From Acidovorax sp. KKS102 (lineage in GTDB: Bacteria; Pseudomonadota; Gammaproteobacteria; Burkholderiales; Burkholderiaceae_C), in contig NC_018708.1 in the NCBI RefSeq assembly GCF_000302535.1, positions 2,976,001 through 3,040,000 of the forward strand: a stretch of DNA of 64,000 bases, read 5' to 3'. A program made the position numbers and the translations under genes. Under the pieces are notes generated by a model. The model did not search any database. It saw only the letters and a list, made by a program, of their open reading frames with translations, and was not told the origin of the DNA. This document shows positions 47,210 through 55,898 of the stretch, in pieces. The stretch's first letter is position 1; the number at the start of each line of letters is the position of its first letter.

Positions 47210-47235
47210 CGGCTGTGCCCAACGATTCGTCAATA

Positions 47236-47266
47236 AACAAAGGGGCCCTGCGGGCCCCTTTGTTTT
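47236..47266. terminator. bidirectional terminator between M20 peptidase and aldo-keto reductase genes
   Basis: AACAAAGGGGCCC, TGC, GGGCCCCTTTGTT, then TTG. Thirteen-base perfect arms between convergent genes. Confidence 0.85.
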
Positions 47267-47302
47267 GCTCTTGCAGAGTCACAGGGCCATGCCCTGCCTC
47301 GG

Positions 47303-48364
47303 TCACAAAGCCGGGTCGCGCAGCTCCCAGCGGATCGCGTCGATGGCCTTCAGTACCTCGGGCGACAGCGTGGTGCCCCAGGCGTTCAGGTCTTCCTCCA
47401 GCTGCGCCACCGATGTCACGCCGATGATGGTGCTGGTCACCTGCCACTTGGTGTAGCAGAACGCCAGCGCCATCTGGGTGGGCGTCATGCCGTTGGCGCG
47501 GGCCAGCGCGTTGTAGCGGCGCGATGCCTCCAGCGCCTCGGGGCGGCCCCAGCGCTGTTTGCGCACCGATTCATACGACGCAATGCGCGCGCCCTGGGGA
47601 GCGTTGGGGCCGGTGATGCCGCTTTCGTCATACTTGCCCGTCAGCAGGCCAAAGCCCAGAGGCGAATAGGCCAGCAGCGACACGTTGAGGCGGTGGCAGG
47701 TTTCATCCAGCCCGTTTTCCCATGTGCGGTTGATCAGGCAGTACGGGTTCTGCACGGTGGCGACACGCGGCAGGCCATGCTGCTCGGCCAGACGCACGAA
47801 CTCGTGCACGCCATAAGGGGTTTCGTTGGACAGGCCGATGTAGCGCACCTTGCCCGCCTTCACCAGCCCGGCCAGCGCTTCCAGCTGCTCGCGGATGGGG
47901 GTTTGCGACGTTTCCTTGGCCGGGTCGTAATACAGGTTGCCGAAGGCGGGCACATGGCGCTCGGGCCAGTGGATCTGGTAGAGATCGATCACATCGGTCT
48001 GCAGGCGGCGCAGGCTGCCTTCGCACGACGCCACGATATCTGCCGCCGTCATGCCTTTGCCCTCGCGCACCCAGGGCATGCCGCGCGACGGGCCGGCCAC
48101 CTTGGTTGCCACCACCAGCTTCTGGCGCGCGCCGGGGTTCTTGGCAAACCAGTTGCCGATGATGGTTTCGGTGGCGCCAAAGGTCTCGGCCCGGGCGGGC
48201 ACGGCGTACATCTCGGCCGTGTCGATGAAGTTCACGCCGCGCGCAAGCGACTGGCTCAGGATGGCATGCGAGTCGGCCTCATTGACCTGCTCGCCGAAGG
48301 TCATGGTGCCCAGGCAAATGGGGGTGACAAGCAGGTCACTCTGACCCAAGCGGACGGTGTTCAT
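47303..48364 (-). CDS. aldo/keto reductase (Tas/YajO-like)
   Basis: NADPH-dependent (beta/alpha)8 barrel reductase, 353 residues. The start is the ATG giving MNTVRLGQSDLLVTPICLGT; the frame upstream is not family-like. The active-site Asp and Tyr lie in VNFIDTAEMYAVPARAETFG (about residues 48-67), followed by the Lys in KLVVATKVAG and LYQIHWPERH. Length and the inserts around AFGNLYYDPAKETSQTP match Tas-like reductases. Substrate unknown. Confidence 0.88.
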   Translation of the reverse strand: MNTVRLGQSDLLVTPICLGTMTFGEQVNEADSHAILSQSLARGVNFIDTAEMYAVPARAETFGATETIIGNWFAKNPGARQKLVVATKVAGPSRGMPWVREGKGMTAADIVASCEGSLRRLQTDVIDLYQIHWPERHVPAFGNLYYDPAKETSQTPIREQLEALAGLVKAGKVRYIGLSNETPYGVHEFVRLAEQHGLPRVATVQNPYCLINRTWENGLDETCHRLNVSLLAYSPLGFGLLTGKYDESGITGPNAPQGARIASYESVRKQRWGRPEALEASRRYNALARANGMTPTQMALAFCYTKWQVTSTIIGVTSVAQLEEDLNAWGTTLSPEVLKAIDAIRWELRDPAL

Positions 48365-48521
48365 GCGGTGAAGGCTCCAGATGGTGGAAAAGTAAACAGG
48401 GCCTGCTGCGACCCCGGCTGGCGATGGTACAAGCGTTCGCCAAAACCTGCCGGGCGCCGGACTCCTTGGTGACACCGCGGGGCGCCCCGCGTGCGCGGCG
48501 GCAACGTAACATTGGCACAGC

Positions 48522-49430
48522 ATGTACCAAGTTCTCACCCCTTCGCGCAGCAGCACACTGGCGCTGCGGCACCTCAACTACCACGTCCGCCACTGGGGCC
48601 CCGAGCACAGCGACCTGCCCACGCTGGTGCTTCTGCACGGCTGGATGGACGTCAGTGCCTCTTACCAGTTCACGGTGGATGCGCTGCGCCAACCGCGCCG
48701 CATCATCGCGCCGGACTGGCGCGGCTTCGGCCTGACCACCGGTGCACCGGTGGACCATTATGTGTTTGCCGACTACCTGGCCGACCTGGACCTACTGTTG
48801 GACCACTACGCGCCCGGCGAAGCCATCGACCTGGTGGGCCACAGCATGGGCGGTAACGTGGCCATGATGTACGGCGGCGTGCGGCCCGAGCGGGTGCGCA
48901 AGCTCGTCAACCTGGAAGGTTTTGGTCTGCCCGCCACACGTCCCGCGCAGGCGCCCACGCGCTACGCGCAATGGATCGACGAAATCAAGCAGCTGCACCA
49001 GGGCACCAAGGAACTCAAGACCTATGACAGCGCCGACGGCGTGGCCCGCCGCCTGATGAAGACCAACCCCCGCCTGTCTGAAGACAAGGCCCAATGGCTG
49101 GCCCAGCACTGGGCACGGCCCAACACGCAAGGGCAGTGGGAAATCCTGGGGGACCCCGCCCACAAGATCACCAGCGCGCAGCTGTACCGCGCGGACGAGG
49201 CCCTGGCCATCTACGAACGCATTACCGCCCCCGTGCTGGCCATTGAGGCCAGCGGCGACAGCCTGGGCCAGTGGTGGAACGGCCGGTACACCCTGGACGA
49301 ATACCACCAGCGCCTGACCCATGTGCGCACCTGCAGCACGGCCGTCGTGCAAGACGCAGGCCACATGCTGCACCACGACCAGCCCGAGCAGGTGGCGCAG
49401 CTGATCGAAGCGTTTTTGGATGCTGCCTGA
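48522..49430 (+). CDS. alpha/beta hydrolase
   Basis: 302 residues. The oxyanion segment is LVLLHGWMDVSASY (about residues 38-51), the nucleophile elbow is VGHSMGGN (about 108-115), the acid lies near AIEASGD, and the catalytic His is in VVQDAGHMLHHDQ near the C-terminus. Divergent from the aldo-keto reductase (157 bases). Substrate cannot be assigned. Confidence 0.88.
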   Translation: MYQVLTPSRSSTLALRHLNYHVRHWGPEHSDLPTLVLLHGWMDVSASYQFTVDALRQPRRIIAPDWRGFGLTTGAPVDHYVFADYLADLDLLLDHYAPGEAIDLVGHSMGGNVAMMYGGVRPERVRKLVNLEGFGLPATRPAQAPTRYAQWIDEIKQLHQGTKELKTYDSADGVARRLMKTNPRLSEDKAQWLAQHWARPNTQGQWEILGDPAHKITSAQLYRADEALAIYERITAPVLAIEASGDSLGQWWNGRYTLDEYHQRLTHVRTCSTAVVQDAGHMLHHDQPEQVAQLIEAFLDAA

Positions 49431-49442
49431 GGCAATTTGACG

Positions 49443-49498
49443 CCCTAGCGCCTCCAAGCGCTAGTGCATATTGCCTGAGCAGCTATCATTTTTGATAT
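49443..49498. repeat. dispersed palindromic repeat, copy i
   Basis: CCTAGCGCCTCCAAGCGCTAG followed by the 26-base stretch AGTGCATATTGCCTGAGCAG, CTATCA (49463-49488) shared with copy h. Confidence 0.65.
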
Positions 49499-49631
49499 GG
49501 ATGCCACCCAGAGCCCTCCCGCCTGTCTGTTCAGATCCGGCGGCGGTCTGGCACAAAGGGCATTAGCAGGGCACCTGCCCGTCCCATGAGAAAATCGCGG
49601 GTTATTCCACAGAACACGCAGGACAAGAATC

Positions 49632-50736
49632 ATGGACGCAGAACGCATCAACCTCATCGGCACCACCCTCGAAGACCTGGCTCAGCGCACCGCTGAGTTA
49701 CGGAGGTATCTTTGACTTCGATGCCAAGTTTGAACGCCTGCGCACGGTAAACGCATCGCTGGAAGACCCCGCGGTCTGGAACGACCCCAAGAAGGCCCAG
49801 GAGCTGGGCAAGGAACAGAAGTCGCTCTCCAGCGTGGTGGTGACGCTCGACAAGCTCACGCGCGAGCTGGCCGACAACGCCGAACTGTACGAGATGAGCA
49901 AGGAGGAAGGCGACGAGGCCGGCCTCATGACCATCGAGGCCGAGGCCGCCAAGCTCAAGCCGCTGATCGAGGAGCTGGAGTTCCGCCGCATGTTCCGCAA
50001 TGAGGCCGACCCGCTCAACTGCTTTGTGGACATCCAGGCCGGCGCCGGTGGCACCGAGGCCTGCGACTGGGCCAGCATGCTGCTGCGCCAGTACCTCAAG
50101 TACGCCGAGCGCAAGGGCTTCAAGGCCACGGTCGAAGAAGAAACCCCGGGCGACGTGGCCGGCATCAAGAGCGCCACGATCAAGATCGAGGGTGAATACG
50201 CCTTCGGCCTGCTGCGCACCGAAACCGGTGTGCACCGCCTGGTGCGCAAGAGCCCGTTCGACAGCTCGGGCGGCCGCCACACCTCGTTTGCGTCGCTGTT
50301 CGTCTACCCCGAGATCGACGACTCCATCGAGATCAACATCAACCCCGCCGACGTGCGCACCGACACCTTCCGTGCCTCCGGCGCGGGCGGCCAGCACATC
50401 AACAAGACCGACTCGGCCGTGCGCCTGACGCACATTCCCACCGGCATCGTGGTGCAGTGCCAGGACGGCCGCAGCCAGCACAGCAACCGCGACGTGGCGT
50501 GGCAGCGCCTGCGCAGCCGCCTGTACGACTTCGAAATGCGCAAGCGCATGGAAGAGCAGCAAAAGCTGGAAGACACCAAGACCGATGTGGGCTGGGGCCA
50601 CCAGATCCGCAGCTACGTGCTGGACAACAGCCGCATCAAGGACCTGCGCACCAACGTCGAAATCTCGGCCACGCAAAAGGTGCTGGACGGCGACCTGGAC
50701 GCCTTCATCGAAGCTTCATTGAAGCAAGGCGTCTGA
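49632..50736 (+). CDS. prfB: peptide chain release factor 2 (programmed +1 frameshift)
   Basis: Terminates translation at UGA and UAA. The ATG at 49632 opens a frame of 27 codons that stops at TGA (49713-49715). A +1 shift onto GAC at 49714 continues for 340 codons, giving 367 residues, near E. coli RF2 (365). The shift site is CTT TGA C preceded by a ribosome-like CGGAGG. The peptidyl-hydrolysis motif GGQ is at residues 252-254 ([13 protein letters not shown]), and the codon-recognition SPF motif is in [10 protein letters not shown]. Reading without the frameshift would give only a truncated N-terminus. Followed after three bases by a HAD gene. Confidence 0.95.
49700..49716 (+). promoter_or_regulatory. 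programmed +1 frameshift site of prfB
   Basis: ACGGAGGTATCTTTGAC: an internal Shine-Dalgarno-like GGAGG, slippery CTT, in-frame TGA and the following C. This is the autoregulatory site in which low RF2 favours shifting into the productive frame. Confidence 0.93.
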
Positions 50737-50739
50737 GCG

Positions 50740-51420
50740 ATGCGGATGCGCACCGACGCCATCATCTTCGACATGGACGGCACCATGATCGACTCCATGC
50801 CCTGGCACGCCCAGGCATGGGTCGAGTTTGCACGCCGCCGGGGCATGGACATCGACGTGCCCGACCTCATGGCCCGCACCACGGGCCGTAATGGCACCGA
50901 GTGCATCGTGGAACTCCTGGGCCGCCCTGTGTCGCAGGACGAGGCCGACGCGCTCACGCACGAAAAAGAAACCATCTACCGCGAGCTATTCGCCCCGCGC
51001 TTCTCCGAAGTGGCCGGGTTTCGCCAGTTTGCGGCGCAGGTACGTGCCCGTGGCCTCAAGGTGGCCGTGGGCACGGCGGGTGACATCGGCAACGTGGAAT
51101 TTGCCCTGGGCCACCTCGGCCTGGAACCTGCGCCACAGGCCATCGTGCGCGGCGACGAGGGCCTGCCCGGCAAGCCCCAGCCCGCCATCTTTCTCGAAGC
51201 CGCACGCCGCATCGCGGCTGACCCGGCGCATTGCATCGTTTTTGAAGATGCGCCCTTTGGCATTGAGGCCGCACGCCGCGCGGGCATGCGCGCCGTGGCC
51301 ATCTGCAGCACCCACACGCCCGAGCAACTAGCCGGGCCTCATGTGCTGGCCGCCGTGCGCGACTACACCGAACTCATGAACACCGACTTTCTGGAGAGCA
51401 TCCATGTTGCAACTGCATAA
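50740..51420 (+). CDS. HAD-superfamily phosphatase (beta-phosphoglucomutase-like)
   Basis: 226 residues. Motif I is IIFDMDGTMIDSMPWHAQAW (nucleophile Asp at about residue 10), motif II is VAVGTAGDIGNVEF, motif III Lys is in GLPGKPQPAIF, and motif IV is IVFEDAPFGIEAARRAGM. The cap is helical, subclass I. Either of two nearby ATGs may start it. It begins three bases after the prfB stop and overlaps pepN by 17 bases. Substrate unknown. Confidence 0.88.
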   Translation: MRMRTDAIIFDMDGTMIDSMPWHAQAWVEFARRRGMDIDVPDLMARTTGRNGTECIVELLGRPVSQDEADALTHEKETIYRELFAPRFSEVAGFRQFAAQVRARGLKVAVGTAGDIGNVEFALGHLGLEPAPQAIVRGDEGLPGKPQPAIFLEAARRIAADPAHCIVFEDAPFGIEAARRAGMRAVAICSTHTPEQLAGPHVLAAVRDYTELMNTDFLESIHVATA

Positions 51421-54160
51421 AGCCGACGGAAGCGGAGACGGCGCAGCCCCGGCCATCGCCATCCGCCGCGAGGACTACACCGCTCCCGCCTACTGGATCG
51501 ACAGCGTGGAGCTGACCTTCGACCTGGACCCGGCCAAGACCCGTGTGCTCAACCGCATGACGCTGCGCCGCAACCCCGATGTGGCCGCGCAGCCGCTCAA
51601 GCTCGACGGTGACGACCTGAACCTGGCGCGCGTGCTGGTCAACGGCCAGGGCACATCGTTCAAGATGGAAGGCACCCGCCTGGTGCTGGAGAACCTGCCT
51701 GAAGGCTCCGAGCCTTTCGCGCTGGAGATCTTCACCACCTGCTGCCCCGCCAAGAACACGCAGCTCATGGGCCTGTACGTGAGCCAGGGCACCTTCTTCA
51801 CGCAGTGCGAGGCCGAGGGCTTTCGCCGCATCACCTACTTCCTGGACCGGCCCGATGTGATGGCCAGCTACACCGTCACACTGCGCGCCGACAAGGCCCA
51901 GTACCCGGTGCTGCTGAGCAACGGCAATCTGGTGGACAGCGGGGACCTGGAAGACGGCCGCCACTTTGCGAAGTGGGTCGACCCGCACAAGAAGCCCTGC
52001 TACCTGTTCGCCCTGGTGGCGGGCAAGCTGGTGGCCCGCGAGCAGAAGATCAAGAGCCGCTCGGGCACCGACCACCTGCTGCAGGTCTACGTGCGTCCGG
52101 GCGACCTGGGCAAGACCGAACATGCCATGAACTCGCTGATGTACAGCGTGGCCTGGGACGAAGCCCGCTTCGGCCTGCCGCTGGACCTGGAGCGCTTCAT
52201 GATCGTCGCCACCAGCGACTTCAACATGGGCGCCATGGAGAACAAGGGCCTGAACATCTTCAACACGAAGTACGTTCTGGCCAGCGAAGCCACCGCCACC
52301 GACACCGACTTCGCCAACATCGAAAGCGTGGTCGGCCACGAGTACTTCCACAACTGGACCGGCAACCGCGTCACCTGCCGCGACTGGTTCCAACTGAGCC
52401 TGAAGGAGGGCCTCACCGTCTTCCGTGACCAGGAGTTCAGCATGGACCTCGCGGGCAGCCCCTCGGCCCGCGCCGTCAAGCGCATTGAGGATGTGCGCGT
52501 GCTGCGCACCGCCCAGTTCCCCGAAGACGCGGGCCCCATGGCCCACCCGGTGCGGCCCGACAGCTACGTCGAGATCAATAACTTCTACACCGTCACCATC
52601 TACGAAAAGGGTGCCGAGGTGGTGCGCATGCAGCACAACCTGGTGGGCCGCGAAGGTTTTGCCAAGGGCATGAAGCTGTATTTCGAGCGCCATGACGGTC
52701 AGGCCGTGACCTGCGACGACTTCGTGCAGGCCATTGCCGATGCCAACCCGGGCAGCCCGCTCACGCAGCACCTTGGGCAATTCAAGCGCTGGTACAGCCA
52801 GGCCGGCACGCCCCGCGTGCGCGCCACGGGCCGCTACGACGCCGCCACGCGCTGCTATGCACTCACCCTGTCGCAAAGCTGCGCGGCCACGCCCGGCCAG
52901 AGCGAGAAGCAGCCCTTCGTCATCCCGGTGGAGCTGGGCCTGATCGACGCCAGCACCGGCGCCGCCCTGCCCTTGCACCTTGCGGGCGAAGGCACTGCAG
53001 AAGGTGCAGCCCACACCACCTCGCGTGTGGTGGTGCTCACCGAGGCATCGCAGACCCTGACCTTCACCAACCTGGATGCCGAACCCGTGCCTTCGCTGCT
53101 GCGCGGCTTCAGCGCGCCCGTGGTGCTGGACATCGACTACACCGACGCGCAGTTGCTCACCCTGCTGGCGCACGACGCCGACGCCTTCAACCGCTGGGAA
53201 GCAGGCCAGCGCCTGGCACTGCGAATCGCTATTAATACAATAGCTAACGAGGCATATAAAACTGGCGCTACCGGCCGATTTGACCAAGCGATCCTGTCGG
53301 CAGAGTTTGTGGAAGCCATGCGCAGCGTGCTGCGCAACCCAGCCCTGGATGCAGCATTCAAGGAACTGGTGCTCACGCTGCCCTCCGAAACATACATCGC
53401 CGAGCAGCTGGACGTGGTGGACCCGCAGCGCATCCACGCGGTGCGCGAAGCCATGCGCGAAGAGCTGGCGCTAGCACTGCAGGCCGACTGGGAAACTGCC
53501 TGGGAGCAGAACCAGGACACCGGCGGCTACCGCCCCGACCCCGTCTCCTCAGGCCGCCGCGCACTCAGCGGCCTCGCGCTGCACATGCTGTGCATTGCCG
53601 CGCAGAGGACCGGCGATGTGGTGTGGCCTGGCAAGGCCTACCAGCGCTTCAAGGTGGCCGGCAACATGACGGACCGCTTCAACGCGCTCACCGCCCTGGT
53701 AGCCAGCGGCAGCGAGCTGGCCTCCCCGGCGCTGGCGCGCTTTCACGCCCTCTTCAAGGACGAGCCGCTGGTCATCGACAAGTGGTTTGCATTGCAAGCC
53801 GGCGCCCCGGACCGTGGCGGCAACGTGTTGCCCGCCGTGCGCCAGCTCATGGCGCACCCGGACTTCAGCCTCAAGAACCCGAACCGCGCACGCAGTGTGA
53901 TCTTCAGCTACTGCAGTGCCAACCCCGGTGCGTTCCACCGGCAGGACGCTGCGGGATACGTGTTCTGGAGCGACCGCGTGATCGAGCTGGACACTATCAA
54001 CCCGCAGGTCGCCGCCCGCCTCGCACGTGCGCTCGACCGCTGGAAGAAGCTGGCTGACCCGTGGCGCAGCGCTGCCCGCGAGGCCATCGCCCGTGTCGCC
54101 GCCAAGCCCGATCTGTCCAACGATGTGCGCGAGGTGGTGACCCGCGCGCTCGCCGAATAA
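51404..54160 (+). CDS. pepN: aminopeptidase N
   Basis: M1-family zinc aminopeptidase that removes N-terminal residues from peptides in the cytoplasm, 918 residues. The start is the ATG preceded by GGAGAG, inside the end of the HAD gene. The GAMEN substrate motif is [20 protein letters not shown] (about residues 276-295), and the zinc site is [20 protein letters not shown] (HEXXH near 312) with the downstream Glu in [11 protein letters not shown]. Residues about 607-626 are encoded by an in-frame copy of the dispersed repeat, a region not expected in relatives. Confidence 0.95.
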   Translation: MLQLHKADGSGDGAAPAIAIRREDYTAPAYWIDSVELTFDLDPAKTRVLNRMTLRRNPDVAAQPLKLDGDDLNLARVLVNGQGTSFKMEGTRLVLENLPEGSEPFALEIFTTCCPAKNTQLMGLYVSQGTFFTQCEAEGFRRITYFLDRPDVMASYTVTLRADKAQYPVLLSNGNLVDSGDLEDGRHFAKWVDPHKKPCYLFALVAGKLVAREQKIKSRSGTDHLLQVYVRPGDLGKTEHAMNSLMYSVAWDEARFGLPLDLERFMIVATSDFNMGAMENKGLNIFNTKYVLASEATATDTDFANIESVVGHEYFHNWTGNRVTCRDWFQLSLKEGLTVFRDQEFSMDLAGSPSARAVKRIEDVRVLRTAQFPEDAGPMAHPVRPDSYVEINNFYTVTIYEKGAEVVRMQHNLVGREGFAKGMKLYFERHDGQAVTCDDFVQAIADANPGSPLTQHLGQFKRWYSQAGTPRVRATGRYDAATRCYALTLSQSCAATPGQSEKQPFVIPVELGLIDASTGAALPLHLAGEGTAEGAAHTTSRVVVLTEASQTLTFTNLDAEPVPSLLRGFSAPVVLDIDYTDAQLLTLLAHDADAFNRWEAGQRLALRIAINTIANEAYKTGATGRFDQAILSAEFVEAMRSVLRNPALDAAFKELVLTLPSETYIAEQLDVVDPQRIHAVREAMREELALALQADWETAWEQNQDTGGYRPDPVSSGRRALSGLALHMLCIAAQRTGDVVWPGKAYQRFKVAGNMTDRFNALTALVASGSELASPALARFHALFKDEPLVIDKWFALQAGAPDRGGNVLPAVRQLMAHPDFSLKNPNRARSVIFSYCSANPGAFHRQDAAGYVFWSDRVIELDTINPQVAARLARALDRWKKLADPWRSAAREAIARVAAKPDLSNDVREVVTRALAE
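53226..53275. repeat. dispersed palindromic repeat, copy j, inside pepN
   Basis: ACAATAGCTAACGAGGCATA then TAAAACTGGCGCTACC. It shares GCATATAAAAC with copy a and the ATAGCT/GGCGCTA ends with the family. It is read in frame as about [17 protein letters not shown]. It is visibly AT-richer than the surrounding gene. Confidence 0.55.
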
Positions 54161-54183
54161 ACCACGACCGAGAAGAGACTGAC

Positions 54184-55191
54184 ATGGCAAAAAGCATCAG
54201 CCTGACCCGCTACCTCGTTGAGCAGCAACGGGTGGACGGCCTCATACCCTCGCAACTGCGCCTGCTGCTGGAAGTGGTTGCGCGCGCCTGCAAAAGCATC
54301 AGCCACGCCGTGAACAAAGGTGCGCTGGGCGGCGTGCTGGGCACGGCCAGCAGCGAAAACGTGCAGGGCGAGATCCAGAAAAAGCTCGACATCATCGCCA
54401 ACGAGGTGCTGATCGAAGCCAACGAATGGGGCGGTCACCTGGCGGCCATGGCGTCCGAAGAAATGGACGGCATCTACCTGGTGCCCAACCGCTACCCACA
54501 GGGTGAATACCTGCTGCTGTTCGACCCCCTGGACGGCTCCAGCAACATCGATGTGAACGTGAGCATCGGCACCATCTTCAGCGTGCTGAAGAAGCCCGAT
54601 GGCGACCGGGGCGTAGAGGAAGGCGACTTCCTCCAGCCCGGCACGCAGCAAGTGGCCGCAGGCTACTGCATCTACGGCCCGCAGACCACGCTGGTGCTCA
54701 CTGTGGGCGACGGCGTGGCGATGTTCACGCTGGACCGCGAACAAGGCTCCTTCGTGCTGACCGAAGAGAACATCCGCATTCCCGAAGACACCAAGGAATT
54801 CGCGATCAACATGAGCAACATGCGCCACTGGGACGAGCCCGTGAAGCGCTACATCGACGAATGCCTGCAGGGCAAGGAAGGACCGCGCGGCAAGGACTTC
54901 AACATGCGCTGGATTGCCAGCATGGTGGCAGACGTGCACCGCATCCTGACCCGTGGCGGCGTCTTCATGTACCCCTGGGACAAGCGCGAGCCCAACAAGC
55001 CCGGCAAGCTGCGCCTGATGTACGAGGCCAACCCCATGGGCTGGCTGGTCGAACAAGCCGGTGGCGCCGCCACCAACGGCAAGCAACGCATCCTCGACAT
55101 CCAGCCCACCCAGTTGCACGAGCGTGTCAGCGTGATCCTCGGCTCAAAAAATGAAGTCGAACGCGTGACCAGCTACCATTCCACGATATAA
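54184..55191 (+). CDS. fbp: fructose-1,6-bisphosphatase, class 1
   Basis: Gluconeogenic phosphatase, 335 residues. The start is the ATG giving [20 protein letters not shown], 23 bases after pepN. The metal and substrate site is [20 protein letters not shown] (about residues 112-131), preceded by [13 protein letters not shown], and [20 protein letters not shown] lies towards the C-terminus. Ends 11 bases before tRNA-Thr; the last ordinary core gene before the Zorya region. Confidence 0.96.
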   Translation: MAKSISLTRYLVEQQRVDGLIPSQLRLLLEVVARACKSISHAVNKGALGGVLGTASSENVQGEIQKKLDIIANEVLIEANEWGGHLAAMASEEMDGIYLVPNRYPQGEYLLLFDPLDGSSNIDVNVSIGTIFSVLKKPDGDRGVEEGDFLQPGTQQVAAGYCIYGPQTTLVLTVGDGVAMFTLDREQGSFVLTEENIRIPEDTKEFAINMSNMRHWDEPVKRYIDECLQGKEGPRGKDFNMRWIASMVADVHRILTRGGVFMYPWDKREPNKPGKLRLMYEANPMGWLVEQAGGAATNGKQRILDIQPTQLHERVSVILGSKNEVERVTSYHSTI

Positions 55192-55202
55192 TCCGAGGCT
55201 AA

Positions 55203-55278
55203 GCCGGTGTAGCTCAGTCGGTAGAGCAGCTCATTCGTAATGAGAAGGTCGGGTGTTCGATTCATCTCTCCGGCACCA
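55203..55278 (+). tRNA. tRNA-Thr (CGT)
   Basis: 76-base cloverleaf with encoded CCA. Acceptor GCCGGTG/CTCCGGC with one T-T mismatch; anticodon loop TTCGTAA (CGT); T arm GGGTG/CATCT with two G-U pairs. Lies exactly at the border between core genes and the defence island, as expected for an integration hot spot. Confidence 0.93.
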
Positions 55279-55290
55279 AGTCAGCAAAGG

Positions 55291-55325
55291 AAACCCTGCT
55301 ATCCAAAAGATAGCAGGGTTTTTCT
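55291..55325 (+). terminator. intrinsic terminator after tRNA-Thr
   Basis: AAACCCTGCTATC and GATAGCAGGGTTT, 13-base perfect arms with a CAAAA loop, then TTTC. Confidence 0.88.
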
Positions 55326-55898
55326 TTTGGCGAGATATGTAAGGGCAGATGTAAGACGTTTTTAGGCGGCTCAGGGACTTTTGCTTACCAGCCACACATC
55401 TTTGATGCTGCACACCCCAGCGTTTTGCCACTAACCATTCGCTGCGTTGCCCTTACAGGGCTAAACCGAGCCTTTAGCGCCCGACGGCTCAACCACCCGA
55501 CTCAGGGGCAGCTATTGAAACGACCGCCCTTAGACTTATTGCAAAATAATGTAATCTGCGGACGGCGATCCCTGACGACCTCACATCTTGGGTGCTGCGT
55601 GTCTGGCCAATCAACAGAATCAGGAAATTTTAGTTTTTGGGGCTGCGTGACCCACCGGATGCGCAGCTGTACAAAACAGCGCGCCTGATCCCCACCATAG
55701 TGGAAAACCCGTCTATGGCGAATTGGTGCCGCAGGACCCTGACGACAAGCTCGCCGCTCCCCTCCTGGAATACATCCTCACGGAAAGCACCAACTCACCA
55801 GACCTACTTGGCACATCGACCCGAAGCCGCCTCAGCAAGCGTCTGGCCTAAACGCAGCGCTACGTCCTCACAACCTCCGCTTTTCGCTTCCGACACTC
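55326..55898. other. island-border region without an intact gene
   Basis: 573 bases between the tRNA-Thr terminator and zorA, AT-richer than its surroundings and interrupted by stops in all frames. It holds an ATGTAAG direct repeat (near 55337 and 55349), an AT-rich patch with TTATT/AATAA symmetry near 55545 that could be promoter or operator sequence, and short fragments that look like eroded coding sequence (annotated separately). No integrase gene is visible on this side. Confidence 0.6.
55637..55851 (+). pseudogene. decayed coding remnant, C-terminus resembling a type I restriction specificity subunit (HsdS)
   Basis: Frame 55651-55851 has no start codon but ends in a natural-looking C-terminus: VYGELVPQDPDDKLAAPLLE near 55711, then ILTEST and a basic RLSKRLA end with TAA at 55849. 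The block GELVPQDP followed by acidic residues and LLE is a hallmark near the end of HsdS proteins. A different frame just upstream (55637-55712) reads LRDPPDAQLYKTARLIPTIV, also protein-like, so the gene appears frameshifted and truncated. Identification is tentative. Confidence 0.35.

Noticed and set aside
55425..55688. Open frame between tRNA-Thr and zorA
   Set aside because: Composition and lack of a ribosome site suggest chance; no motif recognised. The region is better read as decayed sequence.
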